From the NCBI GenBank assembly GCA_947426945.1, contig CANEFX010000022.1, forward strand, positions 1-46,096: a stretch of 46,096 nt of DNA, written 5' to 3'. The notes under the pieces are model-generated. The model was given only the letters and a program-made list of their open reading frames with translations. It did not search any database and was not told the DNA's origin. Each line of letters opens with the position of its first letter. Position 1 is the first letter of the stretch. Below are positions 40,934 to 46,096 of this stretch, one piece after another. This DNA is from an uncultured Bacillota bacterium. Lineage in GTDB: Bacteria > Bacillota > Clostridia > Oscillospirales > Oscillospiraceae. The translations under genes and the position numbers were made by a program.

Positions 40934-41488
40934 TTACATCAGCCCGTCCAGGTCTCGCTCCAGCTCCATCCCCCGGGCAAAGAACTGGGTCAGGCACAAC
41001 ACAACAAGACCGTGCATCAGCCCGCTGAAATCCACGCTTGTCTCCAGTCCGTCTACCCCCGCCACCAGGCGGGCCAAATTGCTCATGGCCAGCCCTACAA
41101 AGGGAACGGCAATATAAAAAATGCCGATCTCCCGGACCATCCGAATATTGTCCGGCTGGAAGGGTGTGGTCCCCTCCGACCGCTTCAGAATCAGATAGGT
41201 ATTGCGGCACACCATCGCCATCAAGGACAGGATCATCACGGCGGCGGCGCTGAACAGGGCCAGCGCCCGGGGGCTCACATGGCCAGCGCTGTCTATGGCC
41301 TCCACCTCAAAGCCGTAGACCGACATCACCGTACCGTACTCGGGCACATTCTGCTCCAAAACGCCCTGGAGCCAAGGGCCGTTAACCAAACTGCACACCA
41401 GCACTCCCGCCATAAACAGAGCTGTGCCCCAGTGGATAACCTCTATAAGCTTAGACGCCGTCAGCGCCAGCTTGTAAAACTTTTTCAT
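40934..41488 (-). CDS. DUF2975 membrane protein
   Basis: A 184-residue protein with four membrane spans: residues ~14-36 (IEVIHWGTALFMAGVLVCSLV), ~74-94 (ALALFSAAAVMILSLMAMV), ~120-142 (IGIFYIAVPFVGLAMSNLARLV) and ~154-172. The region after span 2 (RNTYLILKRSEGTTPFQPDNIRMVREIG) is the DUF2975 signature. The function is unknown; the domain is nearly always encoded with a small XRE regulator, as here. ATG 41488 follows GGAGG at 8 nt. The operon has a near-consensus promoter. Confidence 0.9.
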   Translation of the reverse strand: MKKFYKLALTASKLIEVIHWGTALFMAGVLVCSLVNGPWLQGVLEQNVPEYGTVMSVYGFEVEAIDSAGHVSPRALALFSAAAVMILSLMAMVCRNTYLILKRSEGTTPFQPDNIRMVREIGIFYIAVPFVGLAMSNLARLVAGVDGLETSVDFSGLMHGLVVLCLTQFFARGMELERDLDGLM

Positions 41489-41509
41489 TTTTCATACCTC
41501 CAAACAATA

Positions 41510-41534
41510 CTGCGAACCTGGTTCTGATTCACAG
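41510..41534 (-). promoter_or_regulatory. Nested palindrome at the DUF2975 transcription start (candidate operator)
   Basis: A perfect inner repeat GAACC-T-GGTTC (41514-41524) is nested in a 6-of-7 outer repeat CTGCGAA (41510-41516) / TTCACAG (41528-41534). It spans the predicted start point and touches the -10, as expected for an autorepressor site. Confidence 0.55.
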
Positions 41535-41561
41535 TATAGCAGGAAATATTATCTTTGTCAA
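41533..41561 (-). promoter_or_regulatory. Sigma-A promoter of the DUF2975-XRE operon
   Basis: -35 TTGACA (41556-41561), a 17-bp spacer ending in TGC and -10 TATACT (41533-41538). Confidence 0.9.
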
Positions 41562-41562
41562 T

Positions 41563-41591
41563 AAATTTTTAACGGAGAACATTAAAAATTT
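41563..41591. repeat. Perfect 10-bp AT-only inverted repeat
   Basis: AAATTTTTAA (41563-41572) and TTAAAAATTT (41582-41591) around a 9-nt loop, directly upstream of the -35 box at 41556-41561 and 11 bp past the queH stop. It could be an upstream promoter element, an operator or a weak queH terminator. Confidence 0.5.
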
Positions 41592-41602
41592 ATCTCTTTT
41601 CG

Positions 41603-42166
41603 TTATGTCTGTTCCCGAGTCGCTTTCTTCCTCCGCTTGGCTGCCATGTAGCGGTCCTCCTCGCTGAAGATGCAGCCGCAGTACTTCTGCATGTAGAATC
41701 CATGGTCCCGGGCGAACTGCTGTCCCTCCTGAAACAGGGGACGGAAGTCCCGGTAGAGAAACTCCACGCCATACCGCTCCCCCATCTCCCGGGCAACGGC
41801 GGCAATGGCCCCGTGGTTCTGGTAAGGAGAGATGAGCAGGGAGGTGGTAAAGCTGTCAAACCCGTTTTCGGCGGCGTACCGGGCTGTTTCCTCCATCCGC
41901 ACTCGGTAGCAGTAGGCGCACCGGCCGTCAATGTCCCCTGCCACGGCGGTGATGAAGGGGCGCAGGTCGTAGGTCCCGCCGACGACCAGCTTCATGGCGA
42001 TCTCTTTGGCGTACTCCTCCAGGGTGCGCTTTCGGGCCTGGTACTCGGTGTAGGGGTGGATATTGGGGTTGAACCAGAAGCCGGTAACAGACAGCCCCTC
42101 CTCCCGCAGCCGGGCAATAGGCCGGTTGGCGCAGGGGGCACAGCAGATGTGCATCAGAGTGTTCAT
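41603..42166 (-). CDS. queH: Epoxyqueuosine reductase QueH
   Basis: Carries out the last step of queuosine synthesis in tRNA, reducing epoxyqueuosine. QueH (formerly DUF208) is the cobalamin-independent alternative to QueG. The 187-residue protein has the expected Cys pairs: HICCAPCA at the N-terminus, RCAYCYRVRMEETA near residue 102 and YCGCIFSEEDRY near residue 162, ligands for an iron-sulfur cluster and a second metal. FNPNIHPYTEY is another family motif. ATG 42166 overlaps the upstream stop by four bases (ATGA). It is the last gene of a five-gene coupled operon. Confidence 0.94.
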   Translation of the reverse strand: MNTLMHICCAPCANRPIARLREEGLSVTGFWFNPNIHPYTEYQARKRTLEEYAKEIAMKLVVGGTYDLRPFITAVAGDIDGRCAYCYRVRMEETARYAAENGFDSFTTSLLISPYQNHGAIAAVAREMGERYGVEFLYRDFRPLFQEGQQFARDHGFYMQKYCGCIFSEEDRYMAAKRRKKATREQT

Positions 42167-42678
42167 AGGAAGTCCTCCAGGTCTATGGTGTGGATGGCCA
42201 GTCCCTGCTTCATGGCGTAGGTCAGGGTCTGGAAGGTCCCCCCCTTAGGTACACCGTTGTACACGGCGATCAGCCGCCGGGACCGGTCCACCATGTACCG
42301 GTTGCGGCGCATCATGCAGAAGCGGTCGTAGCGGTGCTGCACAAGGGTCTCAAAATCGCACCGATCCAGAATGGACTGATAGCGCGCCCGCTCCGCCGCC
42401 GGCCAGCTGTCCGCCTGGGTCTCGCAGGGCCGGGCGCACTCCAGGACGATTCCCGGCTCCTGCTCCCGCAGCTCCAGCACCGCCTCGGCAAAGTACAGGT
42501 CGGCCCCCCGGGCCATGCCGCTGATAAAGCGGCGGTCCCCCGATACGCAGGCCTCCTCCACCGCCCGGGCGACGCTCGCCTTCAGCCGCAGGCACCGGGG
42601 GTCGGACTCGTCCTCCCCCCAGGGCAGCTTGTCGGGCCGGTGGCCGGTGAAGCAGCAGGTTTTTTCCCTGTCTATCAT
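42163..42678 (-). CDS. SLOG-domain (DUF1273/YpsA-like) protein
   Basis: A 171-residue protein of the SLOG/Rossmann-like superfamily, proposed to bind nucleotide-type ligands. Signatures are CCFTGHRPDKLPWG at the N-terminus, FISGMARGADLYFAEAVLEL near residue 52, the RYDRFCMMRRNRYMVDRSRRLIAVYNG stretch (here described, residues ~114-140) and GGTFQTLTYA. Its role is unknown; YpsA/GpsB-linked division effects are known only for a relative. ATG 42678 overlaps the pepQ-like stop, and its own stop overlaps the queH start. Confidence 0.88.
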   Translation of the reverse strand: MIDREKTCCFTGHRPDKLPWGEDESDPRCLRLKASVARAVEEACVSGDRRFISGMARGADLYFAEAVLELREQEPGIVLECARPCETQADSWPAAERARYQSILDRCDFETLVQHRYDRFCMMRRNRYMVDRSRRLIAVYNGVPKGGTFQTLTYAMKQGLAIHTIDLEDFL

Positions 42679-43739
42679 AACACAATCAAATCCTTCGGGG
42701 AGCGGGTGATATCCTCGCAGCCGGTCTCGCCGAGAATGAGCACATCCTCAATACGCACCCCGAAGCGGCCGGGAATATACACGCCGGGCTCGGCAGAGAT
42801 AACCGCCCCCGCCGGCATGGGGCGGGTCTCCTTGGAACTGGCGCCGGGGGATTCGTGAATATCCACCCCCAGGGAGTGGCCGAAGCCGTGGGAGAAGTAC
42901 GCTCCATAGCCCGCCTCCCGAAGGACACAGCGGGCGGCATCGTCGATCTCCCGGCCCGTGACCCCCGCCCGGGCGGCGTTAATTCCCGCCTTCTGGGCGG
43001 CCAGAACAGCGGCGTACACCGCCTCCATCTCCGGAGTAGGCTGGCCCAGAGCCACGGTGCGGGTCATATCAGAGCAGTAGCCTCCCACCTTGCAGCCGAA
43101 GTCCATGGTGATAAACATGCCAGCCTCCACAATCCGGTCTCCGGGGACGGCGTGAGGCCGGGAGCCATTGGACCCGGCGGCCACGATGGGATCGAAAGAC
43201 ACCTTTTCCCCGCCCCGGCTGAGCATCTCGTAGACCAGCCGGGCGGCAATCTCCCGCTCCGTCATGCCGGGGCGGATGAAGTTTAAAATGGCCTTGAAAG
43301 CCTCGTCGGTGATCTCCTGGGCCCGGCGCATCAGGGCCAGCTCCCCCTCGTCCTTGGAGGCACGCAGATCGTCCAGCAGCTTCTGGGCGGGGGTGAGGAT
43401 GCCGGGCAGCTCCTGGGCGTACTTCCGGTGGCTGTCCACCGTCACTGCACCGCTCTCAAAGCCGATATTGTGCAACCCCTTGGCCTCAATATATTCCCGA
43501 ACGAAAGCCAGATGACCCTTGTCCGGGGTGGTGAGGCAGATCTTCGCCCCCTCCACCTGCTCCCGGGCGGCCTCGATATACCGGCCGTCGGTGGAGTATT
43601 GGGCGGTGTCCCTCGTCACCAGCAGCAGGCCCTCCCCGTGAAAGCCCAGGGCATACCGCTCCCCCGACTCGCTGGTGATCATCATGGCGTCCAGGCCATA
43701 CTCCGGCAGCCGGGCGGCAATCTTTTCAATGTGGTTCAT
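42675..43739 (-). CDS. M24-family Xaa-Pro aminopeptidase/dipeptidase
   Basis: Removes N-terminal residues preceding proline or splits Xaa-Pro dipeptides. The 354-residue protein has a creatinase-like N-domain (about 1-125) and a pita-bread catalytic domain. All five metal ligands are visible: two Asp in TMDFGCKVGGYCSDMTRT, His in FSHGFGHSLGVDIHE, Glu in ISAEPGVYIPG and Glu in VRIEDVLI. ATG 43739 is 8 nt after GGGAG and overlaps the preceding stop. It lies in the yqeG-nfo-pepQ-SLOG-queH operon. The exact substrate class (PepP or PepQ) is not resolved. Confidence 0.93.
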   Translation of the reverse strand: MNHIEKIAARLPEYGLDAMMITSESGERYALGFHGEGLLLVTRDTAQYSTDGRYIEAAREQVEGAKICLTTPDKGHLAFVREYIEAKGLHNIGFESGAVTVDSHRKYAQELPGILTPAQKLLDDLRASKDEGELALMRRAQEITDEAFKAILNFIRPGMTEREIAARLVYEMLSRGGEKVSFDPIVAAGSNGSRPHAVPGDRIVEAGMFITMDFGCKVGGYCSDMTRTVALGQPTPEMEAVYAAVLAAQKAGINAARAGVTGREIDDAARCVLREAGYGAYFSHGFGHSLGVDIHESPGASSKETRPMPAGAVISAEPGVYIPGRFGVRIEDVLILGETGCEDITRSPKDLIVL

Positions 43740-44593
43740 GGCAGACACTCCCGATAAATTTTTTTCATGGCCAAGGCATCCTCCGCCTGGGTTCCGGCGG
43801 ACTCACAGATAAAAGTGGGTGACCAGCCCCGGCGGGCGATCTCCACGGCCAGAGGGGCCCAATCGGGGCCGTAGCCCCCGTTATCGGCAAAGGTGCGGTG
43901 ACACTTCTCCCCGCCGCCTGGGGTGAACTCGATATGTGAGAAGTGGCTGTGGAAGGTACCAGCCCGCTCAGGGCCCAGAACCTCCTCTACCCGGTCCAGC
44001 ATCCGGCAGAAGGCCTCTCCCCCGTCGTCCATCCCCAGAGAGCGGGCGTAGAGGTGGCCGAAGTCGATACAGGGCACCAGCCGCTCGTCCAGAGTGCACA
44101 GCTCCAGCACCTCGTCCAGGTCGCCCAGCTGGCCCAACTTGCCCATGGTCTCAGGACACAGGGCGATGTGGGAAAAGCCCTGTTCGTCACAGGCGGCAAC
44201 CACCGCCACCAGAGATTTTCCGGCGATCTTCAGCGCCTCGCTCCGGCTGCGCCCCATCAGCGCCCCCGAGTGGATGACCACCCGGCCCGCCCCCATCCAG
44301 TCCGCAACCAGGCACGCGCCGGTTATGTAGCCGATGGTCTTTTCCAGAGACGACCGGTCCGGGTTGGCCAGGTTGACGAAGTAGGGGGCGTGAAGGGACA
44401 TCACGATCCCCGCCGCTCTGGCGTTTTCCCCGATCTTCCGGGCGGTGGGCTCCCCCACGTGGACCCCCTTGCCACACTGGTACTCGTAGCAGTCCAGACC
44501 TAGGTCCGCGATCCATTGGGGGGCGGCCAGGGAGGATTTATGGATTTTAGAAAAACTCTCCGAATTGCCCGCCGGGCCGAATTTCGCGCTCAC
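43736..44593 (-). CDS. Endonuclease IV-like (AP endonuclease family 2) TIM-barrel protein
   Basis: A 285-residue TIM-barrel protein. Endonuclease IV repairs abasic sites with three zinc ions. Likely ligands are present in order: His in SLHAPYFVNL, His in VVIHSGAL, Glu in ALCPETMGK, Asp and His in CIDFGHLYA, His in FHSHFSHIEF and Glu in FICESAGT. Spacing matches Nfo, and the length is normal (~280). The start is GTG 44593 in the GTGA overlap with the yqeG stop, with GGAGG 8 nt upstream. A DNA-repair role is likely; a sugar-isomerase-like relative cannot be ruled out. Confidence 0.85.
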   Translation of the reverse strand: MSAKFGPAGNSESFSKIHKSSLAAPQWIADLGLDCYEYQCGKGVHVGEPTARKIGENARAAGIVMSLHAPYFVNLANPDRSSLEKTIGYITGACLVADWMGAGRVVIHSGALMGRSRSEALKIAGKSLVAVVAACDEQGFSHIALCPETMGKLGQLGDLDEVLELCTLDERLVPCIDFGHLYARSLGMDDGGEAFCRMLDRVEEVLGPERAGTFHSHFSHIEFTPGGGEKCHRTFADNGGYGPDWAPLAVEIARRGWSPTFICESAGTQAEDALAMKKIYRECLP

Positions 44594-45096
44594 AGGAAGG
44601 GCCTCCTCTTTCCCAGCAGGCGGAAGGGGGCCTCCGCAGCGTAGCGGAGGTACCGGCCCGGATTGCCCGCCAGGCGGATGGGCTTCACCAGCAGGGGGAT
44701 CACCCCCGCGTTGTTAGCCCCCAGAGTATCGGTAAAAATTTGATCCCCCACCATAACGGTCTGCTCCGGCGTAACCCCCATGCGCTCCATGGCCCGGAGA
44801 TAGCCCGCCCGCCGGGGCTTACCCGAATGGCCCTGATAGGGAATGCCCAGCTTCTCCGCAAATTTTTGGACCCGGCCCGGCCTGCGGCTGTTAGACAGCA
44901 GGAACAGGGCCACGCCCGCCGCCTCCAGCTCCTCCTTCCAGACCTTCAGCTCCGCGGAGGGCTCCGTCACTTTATAGGGGACCAAGGTGTTGTCCAGGTC
45001 GGCCAGCACCAGGCGGATCCCCCGTTTGGCCAGGGCTTTGGGGGAAATACGGGATATGGAAGGGTAGACCCCCCGGGGTATGGGTGATAAGGACAT
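44590..45096 (-). CDS. YqeG-family HAD-IIIA phosphatase
   Basis: A 168-residue HAD-superfamily protein. Motif I is LADLDNTLVPY (Asp-x-Asp-x-Thr) near residue 33, motif II is the Ser in LFLLSNSRR, motif III is the Lys in GHSGKPRR, and motif IV is VMVGDQIFTDTLGANNAG. The C-terminal part (KPIRLAGNPGRYLRYAAE) is typical of YqeG. YqeG members resemble phosphatidylglycerophosphatase (PTPMT/GEP4 type) in sequence, but the substrate here is unproven. ATG 45096 follows GAGAGG at 9 nt. It is the first gene of the coupled five-gene operon. Confidence 0.92.
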   Translation of the reverse strand: MSLSPIPRGVYPSISRISPKALAKRGIRLVLADLDNTLVPYKVTEPSAELKVWKEELEAAGVALFLLSNSRRPGRVQKFAEKLGIPYQGHSGKPRRAGYLRAMERMGVTPEQTVMVGDQIFTDTLGANNAGVIPLLVKPIRLAGNPGRYLRYAAEAPFRLLGKRRPFL

Positions 45097-45136
45097 GGTT
45101 CTAACCTCTCGTCAGATTTCATACTGTGTACAGCGT

Positions 45137-45165
45137 AGTATATCACAGGATGAAATTTCGGACAA
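45137..45165 (-). promoter_or_regulatory. Sigma-A promoter of the yqeG operon
   Basis: -35 TTGTCC (45160-45165), a 17-bp spacer and -10 TATACT (45137-45142). It lies just upstream of, and opposite to, the ribosome site of the divergent gene at 45178. Confidence 0.78.
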
Positions 45166-45177
45166 GGGGGGTATTTT

Positions 45178-45981
45178 ATGCCTCAGGACACCTTTATCAT
45201 CACCCTGCCGCCCGGGCAGCTGCCCGCCCTCCGGGGCTGGCAGGCCACCCCCGCCCACCTGGCCTACCGCCTGGGCCCCGGGCCTCACCTGTTCCGGGCG
45301 GATGGCGCCGTGCCGCCCAGAGGCGGGGTAATGGTGGTGGATGACCAGGACTTCGACCCGCTGGGACCCACCGGCCCACTGTGTCAGGAAATTATCCGGG
45401 AGTGCCAGGTACGGGGCTTCTCCGGAGCCGTGCTGGACTTTGAAAACCGCCTGCCCCCCCTGGAGCAGATTGCCGCCAGTCTGGATGAGGCCTTCGCCCG
45501 CCGGGGCTGGACCCTCTTTGTTCCGGAGCGGTATGGCTCCAAGGCCCTCCACGCCCGGGTAACCATCCCCTCCGCCCTGTCCGGCGGCTCCCTCCAGAAA
45601 CGGCTGGAGGAAGCCCTGGAGCACTTTGGCGAGAGCCGGACCGCCCTGGCCCTGGAGAAGCGGCGGGAGGACTTTTTCCTGCCCTCCCCCACCGGCAGCG
45701 GCCAGCCTCTCTCTGAAGAGGAACTGGAGGGACTGATGCAGCGGCTGTCCCCCTCCGTCTTTTTCTCCGGGGAACTGTGCGCCCGCTATTTCACCTACAT
45801 GAGCCGGGAGAGCGGAGCCCACTTCGTCCTCTTTGACGACGGAGACACCCTCCGGCACAAGGTGGAGGTAGCCCGAGGACTGGGCATTCACACCTTTCTG
45901 GCTCCCTGGGCCGAGGTGGGACCCTACGCTGCCCGGATCGGTATCCAGCGCCGGCCGGAGCAGTCCCGGGCTCGGCGATAA
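45178..45981 (+). CDS. Unrecognised 267-residue protein, possible degenerate TIM-barrel
   Basis: The start is ATG 45178, eight bases after AAGGGGGG. There is no signal peptide. The protein has alternating strand/helix segments: GGVMVVDDQDFD near residue 50, GFSGAVLDFENR (~80), RGWTLFVPERYG (~108), PSVFFSGELCARYF, GAHFVLFDDG and LGIHTFLAPWAEVGPYAARIG near the C-terminus. The VLDFEN block is where GH18-type barrels place D-x-x-D-x-E, but the catalytic Glu pattern is incomplete, so enzymatic activity is doubtful. Pro-rich N-terminus. The divergent yqeG operon shares its upstream region. I do not recognise the family. Confidence 0.72.
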   Translation: MPQDTFIITLPPGQLPALRGWQATPAHLAYRLGPGPHLFRADGAVPPRGGVMVVDDQDFDPLGPTGPLCQEIIRECQVRGFSGAVLDFENRLPPLEQIAASLDEAFARRGWTLFVPERYGSKALHARVTIPSALSGGSLQKRLEEALEHFGESRTALALEKRREDFFLPSPTGSGQPLSEEELEGLMQRLSPSVFFSGELCARYFTYMSRESGAHFVLFDDGDTLRHKVEVARGLGIHTFLAPWAEVGPYAARIGIQRRPEQSRARR

Positions 45982-46008
45982 AATTCCCTCAAAAATAAAA
46001 AGGAAAAG

Positions 46009-46040
46009 CCACCTGAATCTCTACAATTCAGGTGGTTCTT
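46009..46040 (-). terminator. Terminator after tRNA-Val
   Basis: A perfect 10-bp stem (46009-46018 with 46026-46035) with a 7-nt loop. On the minus strand it is followed by CTTTTCC and T-rich sequence. It may also stop the facing plus-strand gene, where TTCTTCT follows. Confidence 0.85.
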
Positions 46041-46041
46041 C

Positions 46042-46096
46042 TGGTGGAGACAACAGAACTCGAATCTGTGACCTCTCGCGTGTGAGGCGAGCGCTC
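46042..46096 (-). tRNA. tRNA-Val (anticodon CAC), 3' part
   Basis: On the minus strand the encoded CCA ends at 46042. The T arm ACAGA/TCTGT closes a TTCGAGT loop. The anticodon stem CTCGC/GCGAG closes the loop CTCACAC with anticodon CAC (46082-46084), reading GUG. The acceptor and D arms lie beyond the window edge. Confidence 0.9.

Noticed and set aside
46042..46096. A selenocysteine or unusual tRNA at the window edge
   Set aside because: Arm lengths and the CAC anticodon fit an ordinary tRNA-Val that is simply cut by the edge.

Overview
The window is chromosomal DNA from a GC-rich (about 60 %), spore-forming, strictly anaerobic member of the Clostridia. The best fit is an Oscillospiraceae-type gut bacterium of the Flavonifractor/Lawsonibacter/Oscillibacter kind. 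This placement is inferred from the gene content: spoVAD/spoVAE, a rubredoxin-fused flavodiiron protein, Firmicutes-type gene order around infC and era/recO, and strong Shine-Dalgarno sites. No phage, transposase, CRISPR array or rRNA operon was seen. Genes are dense on both strands, and most are core housekeeping genes.

Layout. Positions 1-4950 (minus) hold trmL-pgk-tpiA-gpmI-eno, a lower-glycolysis operon led by a tRNA methyltransferase with no gap gene; eno is cut by the window edge. Positions 5319-8078 (plus) hold cinA and a MATE exporter. Positions 8144-11791 (minus) hold yebC, an HD-domain/flavodoxin pair, degV and trmD. Positions 11946-13295 (plus) encode a flavodiiron protein fused to rubredoxin. 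An RluD-type synthase (minus) faces the DUF177-rpmF pair and a 47-residue small ORF (plus). Positions 15458-19746 (minus) form the ybeY-era-recO cluster, with a duplicated-domain lipoprotein, a one-span membrane protein, an MmcQ/YjbR protein and a YqzL-like small protein inserted in it.

Positions 19862-25077 form the most distinctive block. It holds spoVAD-spoVAE, a membrane-anchored GH25 hydrolase, a GT2/TPR glycosyltransferase, and a cysteine-rich collagen-like protein with 84 unbroken Gly-X-Y triplets. This looks like a spore-surface glycoprotein with its glycosyltransferase. Next come an 86-residue orphan, a CPA2 antiporter, an SGNH/MBOAT O-acyltransferase pair and polA. A three-gene membrane/peptidase cassette (32046-33749) follows, bracketed by an 18-bp repeat, and then rimI-tsaD.

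Positions 35545-36944 hold infC-rpmI-rplT with a structured leader and an apparent AUC start for infC. Positions 37062-40662 hold a GlnK/GlnL-like two-component system followed by the glutamate carrier gltS, a plausible glutamate/glutamine-sensing unit. A DUF2975/XRE pair with a palindrome at its transcription start follows. The translationally coupled operon yqeG-nfo-like-pepQ-SLOG-queH comes next, then an unrecognised 267-residue protein, and the window ends inside a tRNA-Val(CAC) gene.

Many start codons were re-chosen from Shine-Dalgarno spacing and from promoters lying inside longer open frames. About twenty sigma-A-type promoters and ten hairpin terminators were located by eye. None of the family assignments was checked by database search.
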